The translations under genes and the position numbers were made by a program. A stretch of 64,000 bases of DNA, from positions 10,386,910 through 10,450,909 of the forward strand of contig OY720350.1 in NCBI GenBank assembly GCA_963082975.1. The letters run 5' to 3'. Under the pieces are notes generated by a model. It saw nothing but the letters and a program-made list of their open reading frames with translations, did no database searches and was not told the origin of the DNA. Origin of the DNA: Labia minor (taxonomy: Eukaryota; Arthropoda; Insecta; Dermaptera; Spongiphoridae). Positions within the stretch are counted from its first letter, which is position 1. The number at the start of each line of letters is the position of its first letter. Of this stretch, positions 23,946 through 34,921 are shown one piece after another.

Positions 23946-24083
23946 TATGTGTTTGTCAGTTAGTGTTTGTGTGTTGATGTGCAAGGACATGGAGGGGCCG
24001 AGGCTGTTGGCCCCGTGATGGACAAACGAGGGGCCCGGGCCCGCTAACGAGGAACCGCCCGCGGGCCGTCCCCCACCCGGCAA
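23946..24083 (-). CDS. Weak exon candidate in a GC-rich island
   Basis: This is one of the most GC-rich patches in the window. On the reverse strand it is open from 24083: LPGGGRPAGGSSLAGPG..., then SFVHHGANSLGPSMSL, a Gly/Pro/Ser-rich composition like a disordered region of a regulatory protein. The preceding AATAAAG is a poor acceptor and no clear donor follows. The plus strand also has short open frames. It could equally be a CpG-rich regulatory island. Confidence 0.2.
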
Positions 24084-24302
24084 ACCTTTATTATCACATT
24101 TTCCGGCATCAATTTAATACATCAATTTAATTGGTAGAACCGGTAGAGCCAGTGAAGAAAAAAAAATATATATATATGTATCTATACTTTCTATATATAT
24201 ACATATATAACTAAATAGTACTTTATAATATTCACAAAATAAATAAACAAAGAAACTACAAGTTGGGATCCGTTACTGAAAGTCACTTGTTTTTGGTTAA
24301 TC

Positions 24303-24440
24303 TCAATGATTCTCTGTGATAAATCGTGGAACGAAGGGGCCGGTGATGACATTGCCAGCCACAGTCGCCGCCGATTCACCTTGAAAATGAAACAAGTCCC
24401 TAGCAAAGACAACAACAACAAACGCACATATTTCACCTAC
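24303..24440 (-). CDS. Weak terminal-exon candidate
   Basis: The reverse strand is open for 45 codons, ending in stop TGA at 24305-24303. The C-terminal part reads FHFQGESAATVAGNVITGPF then VPRFITENH. A possible acceptor (GAGTAG) sits just upstream. The opposite strand (24306-24530) and a second reverse frame are open over the same bases, so the island is clearly low in AT but its strand and frame are undecided. Confidence 0.2.
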   Translation of the reverse strand, partial: VGEICAFVVVVFARDLFHFQGESAATVAGNVITGPFVPRFITENH

Positions 24441-24460
24441 TCAGATGTAGTTCGATTCAT

Positions 24461-25800
24461 TTCATCCCATCATAGAAAAGTGATAAACACCTGGAAGAAA
24501 TTTTATAAATCAAACGCAATACATTTTTGAAATCGAGAAATTTTTAATGTTTACATAAAGTGGCGCGAATAAGAGAAGAAAGATTTATCTACACAGAAAT
24601 TAATTAACGAATAGAGTAGAGTGAATGAAAGGGAATATATACAAAATAAACGTACATTAGAAGATTGGAAGATGGTCGGAAGTAGTAGTGGTTTGCTTAA
24701 GTATGATATCGTAGCAATAGAGGATCAATGAAAGATAAATAGAGTTTTGAAACTTTTAGATTTAACTATAATATCGAAATATTTTAATATATATATATAT
24801 TCTATAAACTAGAATCAAACTTAAAATATGAATCATAAGAAGAAGAATGTTTATTAGAAAAAACACTCTGAAAAGTTTCAAGTTCTCTTGATTCATTAAT
24901 TTCTTCTATGCGAATTACAAAAATAAAAAATAAATAAAATAATAATTATATAATATATAATAACATAATAAATAAAAAGGAGAAAAATGAAAAAAAAAAA
25001 TACTTTTTGACCACTTTTAAATTTTGACACTAAAAACACTGGATCACTTTCTAAAGTTGGCAAGACTGCTACTAGTATTTATTTAAACTGCTGTAGAGTA
25101 CAATAAAACTCAACTAAGAAGAAGAAATCTGATCTGATGACATCTGTAACATAAAACAACAGAAATGAATTTTAAGCAAATATATATTATAATATCAATC
25201 AACTAGAAACTTCATTGAAAGGTTTTCACAAGAAATTATTTTTATTAAGTTTGATTTTAATTTATAAAATACATATATAAATTCAGATTAATTGATTTTA
25301 TTAAAGATGATAAATATGTTATGAACTGATTATATAGGTATTTACTAATCATTCGTTTTTTATCTAAAATTTGTCTTTTAAAAAGTAAGTAAGTAAGTAA
25401 GTTAATAAAATTTTTTGATATTATTTTAATTGTAATTAATAATGTACATGAAAAAAATCAGTAAATAACATTCTAAGAGGGGTTTGTGTATCAAATTGAT
25501 TTATTAATTTAATTCATGTCAATTTGTCAAGCCTGAAATATTTTCTCGTTTTGTTTATTTATTTATTTTTTTTTTAATCACATTTTCGTTTATAATCGCC
25601 CTTAATAAATAAATAAATAAAATACCAAAATAAAATAAAAAAAAAAATTCGATGAGAGTGAGAAAAGAGAAAAGAGAGAAAAAAAAACAATTGTAATGTT
25701 AAAAATTTAATCAATTTTAATTTCGAGTTGCTGTTGATGATCCGAGACATAATTCTCTCAGTTCATAACTCTTATTCAATTTCTTAATAAGCAAAATTAT
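24461..25800. other. AT-rich filler
   Basis: Contains GTAA repeats near 25384-25402 and (TA)n near 24787-24801. Nothing gene-like. Confidence 0.5.
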
Positions 25801-26132
25801 GATTTGCGGTCCGCTCGATGTTTGATGAAAGATGGTCGACCATCCGGCTCTGCTTTTAATTTTTGTAAGAAAACGTGTTTGTCCAGTCGGGAGCAGCATT
25901 GTGTCGATCGACTCGAGGTTTTGTCCCCCCCCCTCCCCCTCCCCGCACCCTCACCTGTGCACCCAACCCTCCAATCTTACGCCCAGTCAATCGGGTTAAA
26001 TAATCTCGATTAATTGCCAAGCATTTTTGGAAGATTAGCCACCCCCTTCGGAATGTCCACTCACATTATGGCCCCCTTGTATTTTTTTTTTGTTTTTTTT
26101 TTTTTTTTTTGTTTTTTTTGTCACTCACTGGG
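25801..26132. other. GC-richer island then long T runs
   Basis: 25801-26075 is more complex (CCGGCTCTGC, GGGAGCAGC, a C-rich run at 25925-25960). It is open on both strands without a recognisable motif. From 26076 to 26130 it is almost all T. Confidence 0.35.
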
Positions 26133-26306
26133 GTCAAATTAAAAATGATGCTACACATTTGTAACATTAAATATGATAATGCCTAACTAGAACTTGTTTT
26201 CCTATCGGGATACAAGTCTAATTATCTTTTCTTTTTTAATTTATTTCACTGTATAAAAAAAAATTAATTCACTGGATAATAATATAATAATAAATAAAAT
26301 AAAATA

Positions 26307-26614
26307 AATAAGCTGGAGTGTCTCTACTCGACTATCTCGCAAATTTGAATTGGATTAATTAACATATATTATATTTAAATTAAATTTAATTAATTATAAA
26401 TTGTAAATTAAAATAAATAAATAATATTTATTAAATCAGCGCATGTTTGGCTCTTTGTTGATGACATCACGTCATTTGCAGTGTTAAAAAACACCGATCC
26501 ACATCGATTCAAGCTGAAATTCTATATATAGCAGTTTTATACAATTTTTAATCATGTGGAAAAACTATCAAACATATATCTTTATTTTTACGGTCACTTT
26601 AGAGGAGAATATTG

Positions 26615-26689
<75 letters not shown>

Positions 26690-26808
26690 AGAGAGACATT
26701 TTTCTCAACCTTAGTGAAAATGATTCAGGAACCTTCAAAACGTATAAAAACATCAAAATCTCGACATCGAAAATTTTCGTGATCGCAATACTATCTCTGG
26801 CCAGAAGT
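26307..26808 (-). mobile_element. Helentron-like family A with long (CA)n
   Basis: Reverse 3' end AATAAGCTGGAGTGTC, hairpin arm (one change) and ACTATCTCGC. The middle is deleted between the AGAGGAGAA segment and the microsatellite, so the GAAATTTGG and CCGGAAGAGG block is absent. It ends ACTATCTCTGGCCAGAAGT, a slightly altered 5' terminus. Confidence 0.85.
26618..26686. repeat. (AC)n microsatellite
   Basis: About 34 uninterrupted AC units followed by GAGAGAGAGACA, at the fixed microsatellite position of the enclosing A element. Both strands give His/Thr or Val/Cys runs that are not proteins. Confidence 0.97.
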
Positions 26809-27047
26809 AAAAATGGGATGGTCATTTGTTAAACAATTACACAAATTTAATCTAAAAAAAAATATTTATAAACTATTTAGAAATTGATTTTGTTCATTTA
26901 GAATAGGCAATTTAATTAAAATATTACAAGTCTGTTAAAGTAATATTTTTTATTTATTGGAGATGAAAGTTGATTCATTTTTTCTTTTAACTTGTGTAAA
27001 TATATAGAATTTTAATAGAATATTTGCTATATACTACATGGGCTGAA

Positions 27048-27326
27048 GGCGCCACAGGGTGTGATGGCTAGCATCGCTGTCTCACATTCACGTGGACCGG
27101 GCTTGGTAAGGGAATTCCTCTAGCTGGGGTCTATGGGACGGAGTCAACCCAGCCTCCGGGATCAACATTGGGAAGCTACTTGATAAAAAGTATCACCTCC
27201 GATCAAGAAAATCAAGGTAAAGGTTGATAGGACCCGTTCTACTGATCTTAGGATACCTCATTGATATAACCGACTTAATAGGCGTTGTCCTTGCGTTGGA
27301 CGTACAAAAGTCAGAGGTTTTTTTTT
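27048..27326 (+). mobile_element. tRNA-derived SINE, perfect 15-bp TSD
   Basis: Flanked by the direct repeat ACTACATGGGCTGAA (27033-27047 and 27327-27341). The head has a tRNA-like region (GATGGCTAGCATCGCTG, A-box-like; the B-box region is partly deleted). The body runs through AGCTGGGGTCTATGGGACGG and GGCGTTGTCCTTGCG, and the tail is GTCAGAGG plus a T run. It was mobilised by LINE-type target-primed insertion. Other copies: 40467, 53188, 53479 and 58754. Confidence 0.9.
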
Positions 27327-27328
27327 AC

Positions 27329-27450
27329 TACATGGGCTGAAAAGTTCAGGGATTTTTCAATAGGTGACACCACTAGAAAATGAACATGACTCATTTCGAG
27401 AGGCTCATCTGTCACTAGTTTATGTATGAAGTATCATGACATTTCATCCA
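27329..27450. mobile_element. Possible mariner-type end
   Basis: ACATGGGCTGAAAAGTTCAG resembles the terminal repeats of mariner transposons. No second end was located and no transposase remains. Low confidence. Confidence 0.2.
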
Positions 27451-27666
27451 TTCGTTTACAATGTAAATGAGTTTTAAATACTATAATAAAAGAAAAATTT
27501 GCTTATTTCAATTGGTTGAAAAAGAACAAGAAATGATTCATCTGGTGTTGAATTAAATGAGGATCACAGATATAAGATAAAATAAAGAAAGAAAAAAAAA
27601 GAAATGGTCCTCTTTTATTCACTTCTTGTCGTATTTTGTGAAAGTGGTTTTAAATTAACTAGCCTA

Positions 27667-27858
27667 TTAATTGCCAGGTTGATTGGTCAGTAGCTTGGTG
27701 GGAGCCAGGTAACAAGTAAGCTGGACTGACTCCCCATTCAAATGCAGGGCAGCAATTACCTGAGACTGCAGACGAGTGTCATCGGGGCTCGTTTGGAATT
27801 CTGGAGACTCGTTTGAGTCGCTGCCAGCATATCGTCCTGGAAACTGGAAAGTCTCCAT
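27667..27858 (-). CDS. Weak exon candidate
   Basis: On the reverse strand TTTTTTTTTTGTTTTAG, a good acceptor, precedes an open frame of 63 codons beginning METFQFPGRYAGSDSNESPE, with stop after LLTNQPGN. A donor-like CTCAG/GTAATT lies after residue 33, so the exon may be shorter. Two other frames and the plus strand are partly open, so the frame is not certain. No domain recognised. Confidence 0.3.
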   Translation of the reverse strand: METFQFPGRYAGSDSNESPEFQTSPDDTRLQSQVIAALHLNGESVQLTCYLAPTKLLTNQPGN

Positions 27859-28527
27859 GCATATTTACCTAAAACAAAAAAAAAACAACTTTGTAGTTCA
27901 GACATTTTTTTTTATTCCTTTCACATTTACAAGCAACAAATGAGAAGAAATATATAGAAAAAGAATGGAAAATAATTCTATAAAAGTAAACCAGCTAGAA
28001 TATGAACGAAGATGAATGAATTTAAACTGGTTAATTTGAAGTTAATGCCTTTTAGTAAATTAATTAACGATCAACATAGAAAAGTTGGAATTTGTAAATA
28101 TTTGATGAAATTGAGAAAACATTATGGTAAAACAAAATAAACAATTAATTAGATTAATGTACAATATATATAATAAATTCACCACTTTAAATAGAAAGGT
28201 TTAGGGAATTAGATTAAAACAGTTGGTATTAGCAAATATAAGAATTGTGATATAATAATATATAATTAAAATATAATTAGAATTGTTAATATATTAGATA
28301 AAAGTATTTGTTGAGAAAAATTGTAAATTGATAAAATTCCGGATTTATCAACATTAATCGATTTCTTTTTACAGAGAACGGAAATTGATTTAAAGTTATA
28401 CCGAATCCTAAACATTCTTATATATATATTTATTTAAATGAATAAAAATTAAAATTGTTAGTCAATATCTTATTATATTAGAAAAAAATTGTATAAATAT
28501 ATGTATATTTTTGAAATATTAAACTGC
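27859..28527. other. AT-rich filler
   Basis: No feature seen. Confidence 0.5.
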
Positions 28528-28870
28528 TCTAAGGATTTTTTTGAAATTCACACCATAGATAATATTTAGAAATAAAATCAATCTGTATTGGTTTCAGCCT
28601 CAGGAAAAATCATGTTTTTTCTTAATTTAAAATAGTAAATTTAAATGACATCAGCAACTATGTCAGACAGCGCTTTCTTAAATACAAAATATTATAAATA
28701 AAATAAAATTAAAAATATTTATTATGTTATATCTACAGGCCATACTTTTCTGTCTTTTAGTCCATTAATACCTACGTTTAAGAGGTGTATGTTTTATGAC
28801 TTAAGTTCTTTTAAATTATTTCAAATTGTTTCATATATTTTGTCGTTTATTTATTTTAAATAATAATCTT
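28528..28870 (+). repeat. Diverged C-related repeat (variant D)
   Basis: Shares AAGGATTTTTTTGAAATTCACACCATAG with 59252 and the TTGGTTTCAGCCTCAGG to AAAATATTTATTATG stretch with family C. A distorted TGACATCA-like site replaces TGACGTCA. The ends are not clear, so this may be an old relative of C. Confidence 0.5.
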
Positions 28871-29180
28871 AATCTTAAATATTCATAAGGAATATTTTTT
28901 TTAAAGTACCGACCCGCGTCTCGATGTGAAGCAGGTACGATTATTATAAAGGATAGATAATATTATTTAATGATAAATAATAAAAATAAATACACATCAA
29001 ACAAGAAATAGTATTCTTTTACTAATTTTTTTTTTTGATCTTTAATAAATAATAGATTGAAATTTTCTTTAGAGTGGATATGCTTCTGGATTGCATATGC
29101 ACATACTTATAGCCAAAATCATTCTCATCGTCATCATAAAATATATAAATACAATTCCTAATAATGTATTTTAAAAAAAA

Positions 29181-29275
29181 ATCTACTGGGTTTATAGAAA
29201 AGAAGATTTATTTTAATTGAAGTTATAAATTTAAATGACAAATAACAGCCCTTCCATTTACAATTTTTTTAATAA
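29181..29275 (+). repeat. Short duplicated block, copy 1
   Basis: TCTACTGGGTTTATAG through AACAGCCCTTCCATTTACA matches 30661-30990. The second locus has about 240 extra bases in the middle. Confidence 0.65.
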
Positions 29276-30279
29276 ATGATTGACTAGATATTATAATAAG
29301 AAAGGTAATATTTTCACAAAATTAGTGATAGATCCGATTTGAAATCTAAAAAGGGATGATTTGAAAAAATAAGATAAAATAAATAAATAAATATTAATGT
29401 ATATGTATATATATATTTTAAATTTCTTTTGTATTTTTATTATCTAATGAATTAATTAATTAACATAATACTAATAAAATTAATTAATATTCATAATAAT
29501 TAATTTAAATAATATTATATTAACAATTATAATTATATTATTAAAAATCTTAAGAATAAAAAATTATAAAAAATAAACAAATTGAAAGATTTGAACTCGG
29601 ACAAAAAATTTACTAGTCAAAGTACAATCCGATGCGACTGTGTTATCAACTAGTAAAAACATAGGAAAGAAATTCACTTGAAGGCTACGAAAATTCAGCC
29701 CATAAGCAATACATGGCAAAGACTTTATTCATTAAATATTGATTAAACAAAGAAAAATGATCATGGAAATAATTATAATACAAGTAATACAAGAATCAAA
29801 AATAATCTTGTATTGAGAGAAGAGTTATGCTAAGAATAATCATTTAATATAATTAATCCAAAGATTTGACGTCATTCAAAATGGCAGCCGAAATCACATT
29901 GCATCTGTCAAAATTCAATAATTAATATTTAATTAAGGAAGCATCATAAAATTATATAATGCTAGTGAAAATGAATCTACATTGAATAACGAGTATTTTG
30001 ATATGCGTTTTATATATTGTTATCAGAAAATGTTTATTTCAAGTGTAAACATGATACCAAATAAAAATTAATTATAATTTTCATTTATATTTCACTAAAA
30101 ATCCATTTTATTGAAAATCTGGCGAAAATTCTGTTGTATCTTTTTACTTTTATTCATTTTTTATGAAATTTTGTTATTAATTTGTATAAACTGAATCCAA
30201 TTGAATAGAAGTGTTTCTGCTAATTCTCCAAATCGTTCTATAAATATGAGTTCCAAATTTTTACTAATATGAAGCGTAG
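29276..30279. other. AT-rich filler
   Basis: No gene or repeat end recognised. Confidence 0.5.
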
Positions 30280-30296
30280 GAGAGGTAGGACCTCTC
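30280..30296. other. Hairpin 1
   Basis: GAGAGGT-AGG-ACCTCTC, a perfect 7-bp stem with 3-base loop. Confidence 0.7.
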
Positions 30297-30366
30297 AGAG
30301 GCAGTTATATATGTCTCACTCGTGAATATAAAGGGTTTTGCTAGTCGAAAGATTGACGTGATCTGG

Positions 30367-30411
30367 ATATATTTGAATCAACCCCCCTTCGGGGGGTTGA
30401 TTCAAATATAT
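30367..30411. other. Hairpin 2, perfect 21-bp stem
   Basis: Left arm 30367-30387 ends in six C, loop TTC at 30388-30390, right arm 30391-30411 begins with six G. All 21 pairs match. It is striking in an AT-rich background. Confidence 0.95.
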
Positions 30412-30413
30412 AT

Positions 30414-30435
30414 AGGAGACTCTAAAGTGTCTCCT
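30414..30435. other. Hairpin 3
   Basis: AGGAGAC and GTCTCCT form a 7-bp stem around a short AT-rich loop, three bases after hairpin 2. Confidence 0.75.
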
Positions 30436-30660
30436 ATAAGAGACAAGATTTAAGTTTATTTTTTCTTTTTAATGAAGCTATGCTAGATATTCTCCTTCAT
30501 CCAAATAAATCTGATTTTTTGAATGATCAGGGGAGGGGGGGAATGGATGGAAAGGCGTCAATGGGTAAAGGACATGATTCCTCCAGGTAGAAGAGGGATT
30601 TAGAAGAAATCATGAGCTCACGTGAGGGCAGGGACGCCAATCCCTGAAATAGAATTCTTT

Positions 30661-30990
30661 TCTACTGGGATTATAGAAAAGAATCTACTCGCTACCCGGG
30701 ATATTATTTCTAAATTTATTAAAAATTAATTTTAGATCATAATCATCCTATATGTTATTACATCTTTTATATACCATATATTTATATTTTTCTTATACCG
30801 ATAATTTATATACTTTTTATCCAAGGGCTTCCCTTTCTCAAAACACCGTTTAGTCCTAGACTACTCTACTCTACCCAAATTTCGCCTCTACCTCCCCCTC
30901 CTCTCATATCCATTCCAAAATGAAGTATTTATTTTAATTGAAGTTATAAATTTAAATGAAAAATAACAGCCCTTCCATTTAAAATTTTTT
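30661..30990 (+). repeat. Short duplicated block, copy 2, with extra insert
   Basis: The left part (CTACTGGGATTATAG) and right part (TTTATTTTAATTGAAG to AACAGCCCTTCC) match 29181-29275. The roughly 240-base middle contains a C/T-rich stretch (CCTCTACCTCCCCCTCC) not present in the other copy. The left part also forms an ATTCTTTTCTA/TAGAAAAGAAT stem with the sequence just before it. Confidence 0.6.
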
Positions 30991-31232
30991 TATTAATATT
31001 ATTATAATAATTATAAAACTAACATATCTTTCATATATCTAAATCTGCGATATAATGACTTCTTTAATTATCTTCTAAAATTTTAAAATTATTTGCCCAT
31101 ATCCATAGTCGACCGCAGACTATATTTTATTCAAAAAGTAGCCCCTAAAACCTAAGTTTGGCCACACCTGGTATATAGCATAATAGTATTTATACAAATT
31201 ACAAAGTTTTTATCAAATTTTATTATATTTTT

Positions 31233-31862
31233 ACCGACCGACGATAGTAAGGGAGGTATTGTTTTCACACCAAATTTCACATGTGGAGATTTTTACATAT
31301 CTCCACGAATCATGCATTTTCTTAACAGAAAAAAGTATTTTTAGCATGATGTCTGTCCGTCCGTATAGATGTGTACAGCCTGAACGGTTCAACGGATTTT
31401 GATGAAATTTGGTATATATACTTAATGCATCAGTGGGATGAATTGATCAACTTTTGGTGCAAATCCGGAAACCGGAAGTGGTAGTATCAGCGATCGACGA
31501 TAGGAAGGGAAGGGTTATTTTCACACCAAATTTCACATGAGGAGATTTTTTTACATATGACCACGAATGTATTGGTTTTATCCTCGGGAAAAATCATGTT
31601 CATTATGTTTTTCTTAATTTAAAATTATATGACGTCACCCAGCCCTTCATGACGTCACATCCTCGGGTAACGCCGAGCAATGCCGGCTACTTCAGCTATA
31701 TATTATAAATAAAATAAAATTAAAAATATTTATGTTATATCCATATCTGTTTTTTATTACATTAATAGATATATTAAAATTATTTGAAATTGTTTCTGTA
31801 GCTGGAAATTAATTTATTTCAAACCGTCGGTCGGTTCGGACCTGGCCACAGATCAACTTATT
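31233..31862 (+). mobile_element. Helentron-like family C, full length, empty site known
   Basis: ACCGACCGACGATAG to hairpin GACCTGGCCACAGATC (one stem change) and AACTTATT. TGACGTCA at 31630 and 31650. The flanks, TTATTATATTTTT on the left and GTGAATTTGG on the right, are found joined without the element at 33185-33215, with no target duplication. Confidence 0.95.
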
Positions 31863-32126
31863 AAAATGTGAATTTGGTAAAAAATTTATAAAAATTAGAG
31901 ACTATGATACATTGAATAGTGAAAGTCCATCCATTTCTATTATTTCTATCTTCATATTACATATTATACCATATTATTTTGTGTAGAAATAAATAAATAA
32001 ATTAATTAATTAATAAAAAAAGAAAATCAGGTCTATTTTTATTAAAGAAAAATTTAAATTTCTAATTTATCATCATCTTTAATACTTTGGATTCAAATTT
32101 TAAATGTAGATCAAAGGTAAAATAAT
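31863..32126. repeat. Duplicated block, copy 1
   Basis: About 264 bases nearly identical to 33209-33472. The match also extends about 25 bases to the left of the C element (31205-31232). Confidence 0.9.
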
Positions 32127-33171
32127 ATATTCATATTTATTAATGCATTGTAGATGGTATATTACATATAATATGTGTTTGTATAAATAATGAAGGTATG
32201 TCTGGTATTTATTTATTATAATACACATTGATATAAACTTTTTTTTAAAGAAATATATACGAGTAGGTATATTTCAAACATCTCAATGACTCTATCAATT
32301 CAATCAGTGAAAATTATATATCTCACAATAATCTGTTTAAAAGTGTATACAACAAAAGAATAAATAAATAAAATATTATTAACATAAGTAAATGACAAAT
32401 CTCAAAATAGCGAGTGTAAAAAAAAAAAAATCATATCAATGGATCATTTGCATTGAAATCAATAAAAAGGCTGGTGGGTAGTGGATTTATTTATCCGGAC
32501 GAGTGGATAATAATAGAAGCATAATTGGCACCTTCCTTTTTGGACACCCTATTTGTCACTTGCTTTTGTTGCCACAAGCAATAACCCAGTCTCCTAAGCA
32601 AGTTTAATCCATAACGATGTCGTTGCCATGTAACGATATTCATTTAATTTGCAATCCAATTGTACTTCATAGCCACCATCGTCATTAAACTCCACTTCCA
32701 TTTTCTATTGTTATTATATGTTATACTACGATAGGATAGGATAATACACATTAAATAATATAAGAGCTTAGTCAAGTATTCAAGAGCCAAGGTGATTATA
32801 CCTGAAGAGATTTTTAGGGTGGGAGGGACAACCACACTGCCAAGTTCATTTCTAGTATTTCAACCATAAATTCAACCAAAAAAATATTACTATCGAATAT
32901 ATTAACCAATGGATACGATCAAACATGTCACCTGTTTTAGGGTGGTGCAATTAAACCAATTTATTTAGCTTATTTGAATACTCGATTGGGGAGACCAATG
33001 TGTTTTGCATAGGAGATAAGATGTCCACACAAGAGAAAAAGATTCAGTGACAGGCAAATATTTACGATGAATTTATTCCTTTCCTAGAAGGAATTCTTCT
33101 ATAATCAAGAAAAGGATTCAATAGAACACACACACACACACACACACACAAACATAAACACAAAATTAAAA
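32127..33171. other. Spacer between duplicated blocks
   Basis: AT-rich, with a less biased patch at 32460-32720 (CCGGACGAGTGG, CAAGCAATAACCCAG) that stays closed or unrecognised in all frames. A (CA)n lies near 33127-33150. Confidence 0.45.
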
Positions 33172-33472
33172 TTTTTTATTAAATTTTATTATATTTTTAA
33201 AAAAAAGGTGAATTTGGTAAAAAATTTATAAAAATTAGAGACTTGATGAAACATTGAATAGTGAAAGTCCATCTATTTCTATTATTTCTATCTTTATACT
33301 ACATATTATACCATATTATTTTGTGTAGAAATAAATAAATAAATTAATTAATTAATTAATAAAAAAAGAAAATCAGGTCTATTTTTATTAAAGAAAAATT
33401 TAAATTTCTAATTTATCATCATCTTTAATACTTTGGATTCAAATTTTAAATGTAGATCAAAGGTAAAATAAT
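33172..33472. repeat. Duplicated block, copy 2 (unoccupied C site)
   Basis: Matches the two flanks of the C element at 31233-31862 as one continuous sequence. Only a run of A separates the left and right flank halves. Confidence 0.9.
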
Positions 33473-33604
33473 CCAAAATGTCAATACTCTAATAATAAAT
33501 AAATCGAATCTATTCTACTAGTCTTTTAATTTAAATTGATTGAATATATTTCAAAATAGTGAATTTAGCCTTCCCTCCCTCCCCATCCTCCTCAACCTCT
33601 AATG

Positions 33605-34276
33605 CAGTGATTCTCAACCTTTTTTTTACCGCGGCACACTTTTAACGGTTTAAAAATTTGGCGGCACACAAAGAAAAAGATAAGTGTAAAAGTTTACCAT
33701 ATTGAAAAAAGTGGCACCAAAAACGGTTTAGGGTAAAGCATACAGTCGTTGGCCCCCTTAAGCAACTCCTAGCAGTCTTTAATGCATATCTGGGAAAATT
33801 GCAGAACAATCTGTGTCAAATTAGGTTTGCAGAACATAAATACGATGAGTATTTTGATAAATAAAAAAAAATATAATTTTCTCATGACATTTTCAATAAG
33901 CACCTTTTTAAAAAAAAAAATCCTAAAAAATACAGTTATTGGGCCCATGTTATAACTATTGGCCTAAATATTCTTTAGTGATTAAACAATCATACAACAA
34001 ACTATTACATAACCGTAGTTAATAGCGCAATTTTTAAAATAAAAATCTCTTATAATTTGTGTTTTAGTGATAGGGGGCCAATGAAAGCCTCGGGGTCAAC
34101 GACTGTATCCTTTACACTACCTTTATTTTTTTTTGAACCAAATTGAAAAAATTTATAAAAAAAAAGTCGGAAATGTTTAAGAGGCTAATTTGGAGGCACA
34201 TTTTGATAATCTCGCTGCACACTTTTGAAAATCTTGGGGCACACAAAAGTGCCGCGGCACAGTAGTTCAATCACTG
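33605..34276. mobile_element. hAT element, perfect TSD, with nested MITE
   Basis: CAGTGATTCTCAACC to TTCAATCACTG, flanked by CTCTAATG at 33597-33604 and 34277-34284. It carries TTTACCGCGGCACAC and AAGTGCCGCGGCAC near the ends. A separate element fills 33743-34105. No transposase. Confidence 0.92.
33743..34105. mobile_element. Tc1/mariner-type (pogo/Tigger-like) MITE
   Basis: Ends CAGTCGTTGGCCCCC and GGGGTCAACGACTG, flanked by TA on both sides (33741-33742, 34106-34107). The second GGGGGCCAATGAAAGCC segment extends the inverted repeat. It sits inside the hAT, so it is younger than the hAT. Confidence 0.8.
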
Positions 34277-34284
34277 CTCTAATG

Positions 34285-34719
34285 TCATAATTTTATAACC
34301 GTATATGAAGTAATTGTATATTAACGATGGGGAAATTTTCACCACCAAAAATAAATATATTTAATTTTTCAAAAAATTATTTTAATTAAAGTCTCTTTCA
34401 AGAATTTATTATTAAATTTGTTTAGAAAGATACTAAATAATACTAATATATTTTATTAATAAATTATTTCTTGAAAAACTCAATTATATATATATAAGTG
34501 TATATTAATTTATAAACCTATTGCAATAAATAAAAACCTTTTCAATGAAAAACAATAATTTAAGAATAATTCAATGGGTTTATGCAGGTATACACAATTT
34601 GAATAAATAAATAATTTCCTAACAGTTTATTGAAATTAAAAATAAGGAAAAGTAAATTCTTTTTTTTAGTTGGAATTTTATAGTTTATCCAATGGTAATT
34701 AATAAACTGGCGCAATTAC
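34285..34719. other. AT-rich spacer
   Basis: No feature seen before the exon candidate. Confidence 0.4.
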
Positions 34720-34805
34720 CGGTGGCAGCTTCTCTCTTAACCTTTGCATTGACTGCTCGAGCGAGGTCTTGGCTTTGGACTTGCTCTCGTGGTCTTGGCC
34801 TTTCT
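34720..34805 (-). CDS. Candidate internal exon, charged coiled-coil-like
   Basis: The reverse strand has an acceptor GGTGTCTGCAG directly before 34805 and a donor CCG/GTAATT directly after 34720. Between them one frame is open: KGQDHESKSKAKTSLEQ, then SMQRLREKLPP. The charged, Leu-spaced SLEQSMQRLREKL segment looks helical. If the donor is not used, the frame runs six more codons to a stop (VIAPVY). A longer overlapping frame starting MESCLKSKS (34921-34685) is less protein-like. A second acceptor-like CATTCAG lies at about 34836. Family not recognised. Confidence 0.4.
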
Positions 34806-34921
34806 CTGCAGACACCAACTCTACTCCAACTACTACCTGAATGAAAACCATTGACGCCCAACGACCCATCAAAGCTCATGAAGCAAAAGCATGCACTCTT
34901 AGATTTCAGACACGATTCCAT

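Noticed and set aside
26554..26832. ORFs on both strands across a CA repeat
   Set aside because: His/Thr and Val/Cys runs are microsatellite translation inside family A; related peptides at 5313, 35498, 55498 and 62449 have the same origin.
34685..34921. 78-residue ORF starting MESCLKSKS
   Set aside because: Another frame has both splice sites and a more protein-like peptide. I report that one instead.
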